Assembly (NCBI GenBank): GCA_002395065.1
Contig: DGVS01000008.1
Coordinates: 7,959-71,958, forward strand
Source of the DNA: Caryophanales bacterium UBA4278
GTDB taxonomy: Bacteria > Bacillota_I > Bacilli_A > RFN20 > CAG-826
Reading direction: 5' to 3'
Length of the DNA stretch: 64,000 bases
Below are positions 7,085 through 15,897 of the stretch, one piece after another. The notes under the pieces were generated by a model. The model was not told where the DNA came from and searched no databases. It saw only the letters and a program-made list of their open reading frames with translations. Positions within the stretch are counted from its first letter, which is position 1. Every line of letters begins with the position of its first letter. A program made the translations under genes and the position numbers.

Positions 7085-8758
7085 ATGGAAAAGAAAATCG
7101 AACAGAAATTTAATGAATGGCTTAATTCAAGTGCTCTTTCAAAAGAAGAAAAGCAGGAATTAGAGTCAATCAAAGGAAACGAAAAAGAGATTACCGAAAG
7201 ATTCATTAACGATCTAGAGTTTGGTACCGCTGGCTTACGTGGTGTTATGGCAATGGGCACAAACAGAATGAATCGCCACGTCATTAGACACGCCACTCAA
7301 GGTCTTGCAAACTTCTTATTATTAAAAGAAAAGAAGCCAAGCGTCGCTATTGCATATGATTCGAGACTAAATTCCGAACTGTTTGCTCACGAGGCTGCTC
7401 GCGTTTTAGCCGCCAATGGAATCAAAGTTCACATTTATCCAAGATTAATGCCTGTTCCAATGCTTTCCTATGCTGTTAGACAATTAAAAGCCTCAGCTGG
7501 TATTGTTGTTACTGCATCACACAACCCAAAGCAATACAACGGATATAAAGTTTATGGACCAGACGGATGTCAAATGACAACCAGTAATGCCAATGCTGTT
7601 TTGGCTGAAATTAACAAAATCGATATGTTCGATGTTAAACTCACAGAATTCGAAAATAACCTGCAAATCTCATATATTTCTAATGATTTAATTGAAAAAT
7701 ACTATAATTCTGTTCTTTCACAATCTATTGAAGGACCAGAAGAATCAGAGCGCATTTTAAAAGTTACATACACACCGCTTCATGGCGCTGGTTTTGTTCC
7801 TGTAACTACTGTTTTAAAACGTGATGGATTTAATTCCGTGGATATTGTTGAAGAGCAAAAAGACCCAGATGGTAATTTTACAACTTGCCCATATCCAAAT
7901 CCCGAAATACAAGAAGCTATGGATCTTGGAATGAAATTAATGCTTAAAAACGGAAACGACATTTTGGTCGCAACCGATCCGGATAGTGACAGAGCTGGAG
8001 TTGCTGTTAACAAAGACGGAAAAGCAACAATTTTAACTGGTAACGAAATCGGTATTCTTCTATTTGATTTTATTTATCACGCACGTGTAAAACAAAATAA
8101 ATTACCAAAGAATCCAATTGTTGTTAAATCAATTGTTTCTTCAAGCCTTATCAATTTGATGGGAGAAAAATTCGGTGTCAAAGTTGTTGATGTCTTAACC
8201 GGATTTAAATGGATTGGCGAACAACTCCTTCTATTAGAAGAAAAACACGAAGAATATCGTTATATCTTTGGTTTTGAAGAATCATATGGTTATTTAACAA
8301 ACCCTGAGGTTCGCGATAAGGATGCTGTTAATGCTGTTCTGTTAATTGCAGAAATGGCGAACTACTATAAGCACAAAGGCTTAACTCTTATCGATCGTTT
8401 AAATGAGCTTTACAAAGAATTCGGGCCATACAAAACAAAAACAATTTCTTATGAATTTCCAGGTTTAGAAGGCCAGGCTCGAATGAAGGAAATCATGAAA
8501 ACACTTCGAGTCAAATCATTCTCACTATTCGATGATGTTGTCTCGGTGGGAGACTTCCAAACAAGTATTGAAAAATACAAAGACCATGAAGAACAAATAC
8601 ATCTTCCAAAGAGCGATGTCTTGAGATTTACATTACCAGAACACGAAACAATCATCTTCCGCCCATCTGGAACAGAACCAAAATTAAAAGCCTATATATT
8701 TGCCCAAGAAGGACACATACAGGCTTTAAATCAAAAGTTAGATAAAATCTTAAAATAA
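7085..8758 (+). CDS. pgcA: Phosphoglucomutase/phosphomannomutase
   Basis: A 557-residue alpha-D-phosphohexomutase that interconverts hexose 1- and 6-phosphates and so supplies glucose-1-phosphate for UDP-glucose and surface glycans. Order of signatures: phosphoserine loop TASHNPKQYNGYKVYG, Mg2+ loop DPDSDRAG, sugar-binding loop GFEESYGYL and phosphate-binding RPSGTEPKLKAY. The length matches Bacillus PgcA. GGAG lies 7 nt before the ATG. The convergent lipase gene and galE downstream fit a sugar-nucleotide theme. Confidence 0.95.
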   Translation: MEKKIEQKFNEWLNSSALSKEEKQELESIKGNEKEITERFINDLEFGTAGLRGVMAMGTNRMNRHVIRHATQGLANFLLLKEKKPSVAIAYDSRLNSELFAHEAARVLAANGIKVHIYPRLMPVPMLSYAVRQLKASAGIVVTASHNPKQYNGYKVYGPDGCQMTTSNANAVLAEINKIDMFDVKLTEFENNLQISYISNDLIEKYYNSVLSQSIEGPEESERILKVTYTPLHGAGFVPVTTVLKRDGFNSVDIVEEQKDPDGNFTTCPYPNPEIQEAMDLGMKLMLKNGNDILVATDPDSDRAGVAVNKDGKATILTGNEIGILLFDFIYHARVKQNKLPKNPIVVKSIVSSSLINLMGEKFGVKVVDVLTGFKWIGEQLLLLEEKHEEYRYIFGFEESYGYLTNPEVRDKDAVNAVLLIAEMANYYKHKGLTLIDRLNELYKEFGPYKTKTISYEFPGLEGQARMKEIMKTLRVKSFSLFDDVVSVGDFQTSIEKYKDHEEQIHLPKSDVLRFTLPEHETIIFRPSGTEPKLKAYIFAQEGHIQALNQKLDKILK

Positions 8759-8772
8759 CAGGTAAAACTTAA

Positions 8773-9684
8773 CTATTTTGTAATAAATTTGAGAACATCA
8801 TCATAAACTTGTTGGTGTTCTTTTTCATTTAAAATTTCGTGTCTCATGTGTGGATAAACATGCAATTCAACATCTTTAATCCCGAGTTTTTGATACTGTT
8901 TATAAAGGGCACGTGGTCCTTTTCCGAATGCACCACAAGCATCATCTTCACCAGCAATAATAAGAATGTGATTATCTGGCGAAATCTTTTTCAAGAACTT
9001 CTTGTTAAATAAACGGGCATTACCTTTTAAAAGTTCGCGGTAGAAAATACGGCTTGAGCCATAACCACACATTGGGTCGGCACAATACTTTTGAACGTTC
9101 TCTTCGTTATAACTTAACCAATCATTCGGCGTTTTACGGTCTTTCACGGATTTAACGTATGCACCGATCGAGAGGCTTTCCATAAGCTTGGCTTTTTCAA
9201 ATTGATTCTTCTTAGAACATGTCCATTTTCCAATTTTTGCACCAAACTTAAAGAGAAGTTTTGCGTTTGGTCCATTTGATCCGCAAATAACAATTTTGTC
9301 GGCATCATGGGTGAATCTTTGAACAAAATCTTGAACAATAAACGATCCCATAGAATGCCCAAAAACAACAACTGGTAATTTGGTTGTCTTACGAACCTTT
9401 CGAACAATATCGTCAACAATTCGAACAGTTTTTGAGAAGAAAGATGAAGGAACGATTCCAAGTTTCTTTCCGTTTTCAGAGTTTAAACCTTGACCATAAT
9501 GGTCAACACAGAAAACGTTGAAACCGTTTTTATTTAAGAATTGAGCAAAATCATCATAACGTTCAGCGTATTCTTCCATGCCTGTAACAATAACAACGTT
9601 TCCAACAGGTTTTTCGGCACTCCAGGTATAACCACGAAGCACATCTCCGTTTACTGATTTAATTGAATATAAACTTTTCTTCAT
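8773..9684 (-). CDS. Alpha/beta hydrolase, monoacylglycerol lipase/lysophospholipase-like
   Basis: A 303-residue serine hydrolase. The nucleophile elbow is GHSMGS and a late His occurs in HMRHEILNE; an oxyanion-type VTGMEEYAERYDDFA segment sits near the N-terminus, as in monoglyceride lipases. It probably cleaves acyl esters of lysolipids or monoacylglycerol in the cytoplasm; no signal peptide is seen. Two ATGs are possible; the one at 9684 (MKKSLYS) is preferred because it is 8 nt from GAGGAG, while the ATG at 9690 overlaps the galE stop and is only 2 nt from it. Last gene of the pcrA-to-galE run. Confidence 0.8.
   Translation of the reverse strand: MKKSLYSIKSVNGDVLRGYTWSAEKPVGNVVIVTGMEEYAERYDDFAQFLNKNGFNVFCVDHYGQGLNSENGKKLGIVPSSFFSKTVRIVDDIVRKVRKTTKLPVVVFGHSMGSFIVQDFVQRFTHDADKIVICGSNGPNAKLLFKFGAKIGKWTCSKKNQFEKAKLMESLSIGAYVKSVKDRKTPNDWLSYNEENVQKYCADPMCGYGSSRIFYRELLKGNARLFNKKFLKKISPDNHILIIAGEDDACGAFGKGPRALYKQYQKLGIKDVELHVYPHMRHEILNEKEHQQVYDDVLKFITK
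8793..8825 (+). terminator. pgcA terminator inside the convergent hydrolase gene
   Basis: GAACATCA-N12-TGGTGTTC (one G-U pair) followed by TTTTTC. It starts 35 bp after the pgcA stop and lies in the last codons of the opposite-strand hydrolase. Confidence 0.65.
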
Positions 9685-9689
9685 AATCA

Positions 9690-10709
9690 TTACTCCTCAT
9701 AACCTTTTGGGTTGTTTCTTTGCCAATTCCAAGAATCACGACAACAATCGACAATATTAAATTCAGTTTTGAAGCCGATTTCTTTAAACGCTTTATCAGC
9801 GTTAGCGTAACACTCGGGAATGTCTCCCGCTCGGCGTGGTGCGACTCGATAATTGATTTTTATATTGTTTGCTTTCTCAAATGCATGAACAAGTTCGAAA
9901 ACAGACGTTCCTACTCCGGTACCAAGGTTATAAATAACTAATCCCGGTTTCTCTTCTAATTTCTTTAAAGTGAGTAGGTGTCCATGAGCTAAATCAACGA
10001 CATGGATATAATCTCTAATACAGGTGCCGTCAGGGGTATCATAATCATCTCCAAAAATATTTAAAACAGGAAGTTTCCCAACGGCAACTTGTGTAACATA
10101 CGGCATTAAATTGTTTGGAATTCCCTGTGGATCTTCACCCATTAATCCGGACTTATGAGCTCCAATTGGGTTAAAATATCGGAGAATTGCAATGTTATAT
10201 GACGGATCTTTCTTGGCTAAATCCTGAAGCAAATACTCGATTCTTACTTTAGTCTCTGCATATGGGTTTGTTGTTTCACCGATTGGATCGGTTTCCACAA
10301 TTGGAACTTTTTTAGGGTTTCCATAAACCGTGGCAGAAGATGAAAAGACAATATTTTTACATCCGTATTTTTCCATAACTTTCAAAAGAACTTTGGTAGA
10401 ACCAATGTTGTTATCAAAATATAAATCTGGTTTTTGAACAGATTCACCAACTGCTTTTAATCCGGCAAAATGAATCACTGCAAAAATATTGTGACTAGAG
10501 AAAACTTTATCTAAGGCCTCTTCATCACGAACATCTAATTTGATAAATTCTGGTCTTAGACCAGTTAATTTTTCAATTCGATTTAATACTTCAACTTTGG
10601 CGTTACAAAGATTATCGACAATAACTGGCTTATAATTGTTTTCAATAAGCTGAACAACTGTGTGGGAACCAATATATCCCATTCCACCGGTAACAAGAAT
10701 TTCTTTCAT
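9690..10709 (-). CDS. galE: UDP-glucose 4-epimerase
   Basis: A 339-residue short-chain dehydrogenase-like epimerase: NAD-binding GGMGYIGSHTV at the N-terminus, SSSATVYG, and the catalytic Tyr/Lys in NPYAETK. It interconverts UDP-glucose and UDP-galactose (or the N-acetyl forms) in the cytosol. The start overlaps the gatB stop by 4 bp (ATGA), so it is translationally coupled to the amidotransferase genes, an uncommon partner. It supplies UDP-galactose for glycolipid or surface glycan synthesis. Confidence 0.95.
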   Translation of the reverse strand: MKEILVTGGMGYIGSHTVVQLIENNYKPVIVDNLCNAKVEVLNRIEKLTGLRPEFIKLDVRDEEALDKVFSSHNIFAVIHFAGLKAVGESVQKPDLYFDNNIGSTKVLLKVMEKYGCKNIVFSSSATVYGNPKKVPIVETDPIGETTNPYAETKVRIEYLLQDLAKKDPSYNIAILRYFNPIGAHKSGLMGEDPQGIPNNLMPYVTQVAVGKLPVLNIFGDDYDTPDGTCIRDYIHVVDLAHGHLLTLKKLEEKPGLVIYNLGTGVGTSVFELVHAFEKANNIKINYRVAPRRAGDIPECYANADKAFKEIGFKTEFNIVDCCRDSWNWQRNNPKGYEE

Positions 10710-12139
10710 TTTCTATTCTCCAATTCTTTTAAAAGTATTTCAGAAGTCATTTTTGGATTAACCTTGCCTTGTGTTTTCTTCATAACTTGTCCAACCATGA
10801 AGCCAAGTGCGCGGTCTTTTCCTTCTTTATAATCTTTGATTGATTGAGGGTTTTCATTTAAAACCTCGTTGATCACATTTTTAATAAATGATTCATCGGA
10901 TATTTGTGATGAAATACCCAAGATTTGACGAGCTTTTTGAGCATCACACTTCTCTTCAACCATTTTTCCAAAAATTGCTTTTGCTTGGTTGGAAGAGACT
11001 TCATTTTTCTCAATGATTGCCACGAGGCTCACAAGTTGTTCTGGTCTAAGAGGGAACTCATTAATTGAAACGTTGTTCTTGTTTAAATATGAGAGAACAT
11101 CAACATTCATCCAGTTAGCTAATATCTTGTATTGTTTTGTGAGCTTAGCACACTTGTCATAATAAACAGAAATATCTTTGTCACTTACTAAAAGTGAAGC
11201 ATCATATTCATTGAGCTTAAATTCATTTAAATATCGTTCTTTTTTACTTTCAGCAAGTTCCGGACACGAAGCAATCGCATCATCAACAAACTGATCAGAA
11301 AGTTTAATTGGGATAATGTTCGGTTCTGGGAAATACTTATAGTCAACCGAATCAGTTTTTAAACGCATGGCGATTGTAGTTTTTGTTTCATCATCATATC
11401 GACGTGTTTCCTGAACCACCTGACCACCGCTTTCAATGATTTCTTTTTGACGTTTTACTTCATAGTCAATCGCGTTTTTCACATAAGAAATCGAGTTGAT
11501 GTTTTTAACTTCAACTTTTGTTCCAAATTGTTTGCTTCCTTCAGGGCGAATTGAGACGTTAACGTCACAACGAAGAGAACCTTCTTCCATTTTTCCATCA
11601 CTGACTTCCGAGAAAACTACAATTGAACGAATAGTTTCAACATATTTCATCGCTTCTTCGCCAGATCTAATTTCTGGTTTTGAAACAATTTCAATTAACG
11701 GTGTTCCAGCACGATTATAGTTCAGTAAGGTAAAATTCTTAAAGTGAAGTTGTTTACATGTGTCTTCTTCAATATGAAGACGCTCAATACCAATACGTTT
11801 TCTTTGACCATTAACAACGATTTCGAGATAACCCTCAGATCCAATTGGTCTTCTATCCTGTGTGATTTGATATCCCTTTGGAAGGTCACTATAGAAATAA
11901 TTTTTACGATCAAAATGTAATTCGTGATCAATGTTCATATGTAAAGCGTTCGACACACGTATCGCATAAATTACCGCCTCTTTATTCACCACAGGCATTG
12001 TTCCTGGGAATCCTAAATCAAGAGGCACGGTCTGTGTGTTTGCTTCTTTACCATAGGTAACTGGCGCGGAAGAAAACATTTTACTTTTTGTCTTTAATTC
12101 AACGTGAATTTCAAGTCCAATAACTGGTTCAAAGTTCAT
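10706..12139 (-). CDS. gatB: Asp/Glu-tRNA amidotransferase subunit B
   Basis: A 477-residue GatB: opens EPVIGLEIHVELKTKSKMF and contains the kinase-region motif GTPLIEIVSKPEI and the C-terminal YqeY-like tail. With GatA and GatC it converts Glu-tRNA(Gln) and Asp-tRNA(Asn) to the amide forms by phosphorylating the mis-acylated tRNA and using ammonia from GatA. AAAGGAG lies 7 nt before the ATG, just after the gatA stop. Because asnS is also present in the window, the main role is probably Gln-tRNA(Gln). Ends with TGA, evidence for a standard stop code. Confidence 0.97.
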   Translation of the reverse strand: MNFEPVIGLEIHVELKTKSKMFSSAPVTYGKEANTQTVPLDLGFPGTMPVVNKEAVIYAIRVSNALHMNIDHELHFDRKNYFYSDLPKGYQITQDRRPIGSEGYLEIVVNGQRKRIGIERLHIEEDTCKQLHFKNFTLLNYNRAGTPLIEIVSKPEIRSGEEAMKYVETIRSIVVFSEVSDGKMEEGSLRCDVNVSIRPEGSKQFGTKVEVKNINSISYVKNAIDYEVKRQKEIIESGGQVVQETRRYDDETKTTIAMRLKTDSVDYKYFPEPNIIPIKLSDQFVDDAIASCPELAESKKERYLNEFKLNEYDASLLVSDKDISVYYDKCAKLTKQYKILANWMNVDVLSYLNKNNVSINEFPLRPEQLVSLVAIIEKNEVSSNQAKAIFGKMVEEKCDAQKARQILGISSQISDESFIKNVINEVLNENPQSIKDYKEGKDRALGFMVGQVMKKTQGKVNPKMTSEILLKELENRK

Positions 12140-12141
12140 TG

Positions 12142-13596
12142 TTATTCTCCTTTCGCCACTAAATTCTTTAATCCGGTATGCTTTTCAAGTTCAAAAGCCA
12201 TTTGTAAAACTTGTTTATCTTCAAAAGCACGACCAGTGATATTTGCTCCAAATGGCATTCCGTCTTTAATGCCGATTGGAAGAGTAATTGATGGAAGTCC
12301 AGCAAAATTAGCAATAACCAAATGGTTATCTGCAATTAAATATTCATTAGAAAGCCGATCACTTGCTTCACCAACCTTTGGAGCAATAGAAGGTGCAGCA
12401 GGGCAATAAATGAAATCGTAGTCTTTTAACACGTTGTTCACAGCATCAACAATAACGCGTCTATTCTTCTGGGCGCGTAAAAATAAGTCGTTTTGGTTTT
12501 CTTTCATTAAAGCGAAATTGCCAATAATAAAGCGTCTCTTAATAAGTTCACTAAAACCATTTGTTCGAGCTTGTGTAACAACATCTTCAAACGTTGCACC
12601 ATTGTAGTAAGGACCAAATTTAATACCATCTAAATTTGCATTGTTTGATGTTGCTTCAGCACAGGAAATAACGAAATATGTTGGGAATAGTGAAGACAAA
12701 ATTTTCTCGTCAATATCCACATAATCTACAGCAAAACCCGCATCTTTTAGTGATTTAACAGTTTCATTAAATTTGTCTAAAACTGTCTTATCAGAGATTG
12801 AATTCAAAATGCCTTTTATAACAGCAACTTTTGTTTTTGGATTAATTTTCTCAATCTCATCTGTATAATCATCAATAGGTCTAACACTTGATGTTGAATC
12901 TTTATCATCATGACCAGCCAAAGCATTTAAAACATAGGCGGAATCTTTAACGTTTCTTGCGAAAATTCCAACAGTATCTAAAGAAGGCGCAAATGGAAAT
13001 AAGCCATATCTAGAAATCAAAGACCATGTTGGCTTAAATCCAACAAGACCAGCATAAGAAGCTGGCTTTCTTGTTGAGTCGCCAGTATCGCTTCCAAGAG
13101 CAAATGGAACATAACCATCCGCGGTACAAGCAGCAGATCCACATGAGGATCCACCAACAAGTCTTTTGTGCGAACGATCATGTGGGTTAAACGTCATGCC
13201 CAAATGTCCACTAGTACCAGTTCCACCCATCGCAAGTTCGTCAAGTGTGACCTTACCAATAGCAACAGCTTTAGCCTCTTTTAGTTTTTCAACAACAGTA
13301 GCATCAAAAACAGGAACATATCCTTTTAAAATATTGCTACTTGCTGTTGTTGGGATATCCTTTGTTGAAAAGTTATCTTTGATAACAAATGGAATTCCCC
13401 AAAGAGGATTATTTACTTCTGGTTCTTTTAAAGAAGCGGCAAATTCAAGGGCTTCTTTTTCCATAATATATTCAAAAGCGTTATTGGAATCTTTTTTAGC
13501 TAAAATTAAAGCTTCTTCAGCAAGTTGAAGAGGAGTAACTTTTTTACTAACAAGAAGAGCGTGGAGCTCATCAATCGATAAGCCGCGGTACGTCAT
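12142..13596 (-). CDS. gatA: Asp/Glu-tRNA amidotransferase subunit A
   Basis: A 484-residue amidase-signature protein that releases ammonia from glutamine. Catalytic elements are the Lys in FVIKDNF, GGSSCGSAAC and the GSDTGDSTRKPAS loop containing the catalytic Ser region (most homologues read GSDTGGSIRQPA). It overlaps gatC by 4 bp and ends 2 nt before gatB, the canonical gatCAB layout. Confidence 0.97.
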   Translation of the reverse strand: MTYRGLSIDELHALLVSKKVTPLQLAEEALILAKKDSNNAFEYIMEKEALEFAASLKEPEVNNPLWGIPFVIKDNFSTKDIPTTASSNILKGYVPVFDATVVEKLKEAKAVAIGKVTLDELAMGGTGTSGHLGMTFNPHDRSHKRLVGGSSCGSAACTADGYVPFALGSDTGDSTRKPASYAGLVGFKPTWSLISRYGLFPFAPSLDTVGIFARNVKDSAYVLNALAGHDDKDSTSSVRPIDDYTDEIEKINPKTKVAVIKGILNSISDKTVLDKFNETVKSLKDAGFAVDYVDIDEKILSSLFPTYFVISCAEATSNNANLDGIKFGPYYNGATFEDVVTQARTNGFSELIKRRFIIGNFALMKENQNDLFLRAQKNRRVIVDAVNNVLKDYDFIYCPAAPSIAPKVGEASDRLSNEYLIADNHLVIANFAGLPSITLPIGIKDGMPFGANITGRAFEDKQVLQMAFELEKHTGLKNLVAKGE

Positions 13597-13889
13597 AAAA
13601 CCACCTTTGGCAATTTGATTTGCCCACCAATTTTGTTGTTAGCATTTCTTAGAGCCTCTTCTCGTGGAAGCGGAGTTGTTGGAACATCTTCTCTCATGAC
13701 AGAGGTTGAAACTTCGAACGGAAAAATCATTTGCTCTGTTTTATCTAGTTCTTTGTTTTCTCCAATAATCTTCATTTGAGCGACAACGATGTCGAATTCT
13801 TGTAGAAGTGTTTCATATTGCTCTTCGGACATATCAAAAAGTAACCCATGAGCAGCCTGTTTTAAGATTTCAATATTGTACTCTTTCAT
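13593..13889 (-). CDS. gatC: Asp/Glu-tRNA amidotransferase subunit C
   Basis: A 98-residue subunit that wraps GatA and GatB together. Start at MKEYNIEIL (13889) is chosen because a longer upstream frame would overlap ligA and has no family similarity. The C-terminal LREDxxxP-like element appears as MREDVPTTPLPREEAL, the normal GatC signature. Ends in TGA overlapping the gatA ATG. Confidence 0.88.
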   Translation of the reverse strand: MKEYNIEILKQAAHGLLFDMSEEQYETLLQEFDIVVAQMKIIGENKELDKTEQMIFPFEVSTSVMREDVPTTPLPREEALRNANNKIGGQIKLPKVVL

Positions 13890-13902
13890 AATGTTAAAAA
13901 TA

Positions 13903-15897
13903 TTACTCCATTTGAAGTAATTCTTCAAACTCTTCCTCATTTAATGTTTTGATACCAAGTTCTCTAGCTTTATCGAGTTTTGACCCGGCCTCTACACCAT
14001 AAATAACAAAATCTGTTTTCTTTGAGACAGAACCGGCGACTTTTGCACCAATGTTTTCTAAAAGGTCTGTCGCTTCTTTTCTTCCATACTTTGATAGCGT
14101 TCCGGTAAGAACGATTGTTTTACCAAAGAATGGAGAATTTTCGTTTGTTAAATTAACGCCTAAATAATTGAAATTAAGTCCGTTTTGCCTGAGATTTTCA
14201 ATCAAAACTCGATTATTTTCATCATGGAAATATTCATAAATTGATTTTGCAGAAACTGGCCCTAAATCAGGCACATTTAATAATTCTTCTTCAGTTAGTT
14301 CAAAGAAACGGTCCAGTGTTCCAAAGCGTTTTGCTAATACTTTGGCGGTCTTTTCACCAACCTCTTTAATGCCAAGCCCAAACAACAATCTTTCAAGTGA
14401 ATTCGATTTTGATTTCTCGATCGCTTCTAAAAGATTGTCGGTAGATTTCTTTTGCCAACCTTCACGATTAAGAATCTCGTCTCGATATTGTTTGAGTTTA
14501 TAAATGGAGTCAATAGTCGAGATGAATCCCTCGTTGAAGAATTCTTCGCAGACTTTCTCACCAAGATTCTCAATGTCCATGGCGTTTCTTGAGGCAAAGT
14601 GAATTAAACCTTCTATTTTCTTTGCTGGGCATTTTGGATTAACACAGAAATGCATTGCATCTTTTCTAACTAATGGAGCGCCACAAACTGGACACACGCT
14701 TGCCATGACAAATGGTCTCTCTGTTCCATCTCGTTTCTCAGGGAGAGGACGCACCACTTCAGGAATAACATCTCCAGCCTTTCTTAAAACAATGAAATCG
14801 CCAATTCGAAGATCTTTTTCAATGACGAAATCCTCATTATGAAGTGTCGCTCTTTGCACAACCGAACCAGCGACTCTCGTTGGTGCGATGACGGCGTTTG
14901 GAGTAATTTTCCCTGTTCTGCCAACAGTAAAAATAATGTCTTCTAATTTTGTTACAACTTCTTCTGGAGGGAACTTATAAGCAATTGCCCATTTTGGGGT
15001 TTTAGCGGTGTATCCAAGAACGTCGTATTTGGTTATGTCGTTAACTTTGATGACAATTCCGTCAATATCATAAGCAAGGTTTGGGCGCTTTTCTGTATAT
15101 TCAGCGACATAAGCCAAAACTTCTTCAATGCCGTTACAAATTCTGCGCTCTTTGTTTGTTCTAAATCCGATTTTCTCAATATAATTGAGAGCATCACTAT
15201 GTTTTTTAAATCCAAGTTCATCGGCGTTGACGAGATAATACCAGAATGCTTCCAGTTTTCTTGATGCAGCAATCGATGAATCGAGTTGTCTAATTGATCC
15301 TGCTGCCGCGTTACGAGCGTTCGCAAGAAGAACTTCGTGGTTTGCTTCTCTTTCAGCATTAAGATCATGGAGTGTTTTCTTAGACATATAAACTTCTCCA
15401 CGAACTTCAAAAGGTTTATCTTGAACAACTTGTGTTGGAATAGATTTAATCGTTAACACATTGTTTGTAACATCTTCGCCAGTGTTTCCGTCTCCGCGTG
15501 TTGCAGCATAGTTCAAGTGGCCATCAACATAATCTAAAGACATCGCAAGACCGTCGATTTTCATTTCGCACATGTACTCAACTTTATCTCCGCCAATAAC
15601 ATCACGAACCTTGCGGTCAAAATCTCTTAAATCATCTTCATTAAACGCATTGGCTAATGAAAGCATCATTCTTTTATGTTGGATCTTTTTAAATTCGGAC
15701 AAAACTTTTCCGCCCACTCTTTGTGTTGGTGAAAAAGGCGTCACAAGCTCAGGGTGTTCCTTTTCAATCATAATGAGTTCGTTCATCAAACGATCATACT
15801 CACTATCTGGTACGCTTGGGTTATCTAAAACATAGTATTCATAGTTATATTGCTCAAGAAGTTTTGTAATCTCTTGAGCTCTCTCTTTTGGACTCAT
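13903..15897 (-). CDS. ligA: NAD-dependent DNA ligase
   Basis: A 664-residue ligase joining nicks in replication and repair. Domains in order: NAD-binding Ia, adenylation domain with the nucleotide-acceptor Lys in MKIDGLAM, OB-fold, a four-Cys zinc finger (CPVCG ... CVNPKCP), helix-hairpin-helix repeats (GIKEVGEKTAKVL, NVPDLGPVSAKSI) and a C-terminal BRCT domain (FFGKTIVLTGTL). Length is standard. It overlaps pcrA by 4 bp, as in many Firmicutes pcrA-ligA operons. Confidence 0.98.
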   Translation of the reverse strand: MSPKERAQEITKLLEQYNYEYYVLDNPSVPDSEYDRLMNELIMIEKEHPELVTPFSPTQRVGGKVLSEFKKIQHKRMMLSLANAFNEDDLRDFDRKVRDVIGGDKVEYMCEMKIDGLAMSLDYVDGHLNYAATRGDGNTGEDVTNNVLTIKSIPTQVVQDKPFEVRGEVYMSKKTLHDLNAEREANHEVLLANARNAAAGSIRQLDSSIAASRKLEAFWYYLVNADELGFKKHSDALNYIEKIGFRTNKERRICNGIEEVLAYVAEYTEKRPNLAYDIDGIVIKVNDITKYDVLGYTAKTPKWAIAYKFPPEEVVTKLEDIIFTVGRTGKITPNAVIAPTRVAGSVVQRATLHNEDFVIEKDLRIGDFIVLRKAGDVIPEVVRPLPEKRDGTERPFVMASVCPVCGAPLVRKDAMHFCVNPKCPAKKIEGLIHFASRNAMDIENLGEKVCEEFFNEGFISTIDSIYKLKQYRDEILNREGWQKKSTDNLLEAIEKSKSNSLERLLFGLGIKEVGEKTAKVLAKRFGTLDRFFELTEEELLNVPDLGPVSAKSIYEYFHDENNRVLIENLRQNGLNFNYLGVNLTNENSPFFGKTIVLTGTLSKYGRKEATDLLENIGAKVAGSVSKKTDFVIYGVEAGSKLDKARELGIKTLNEEEFEELLQME

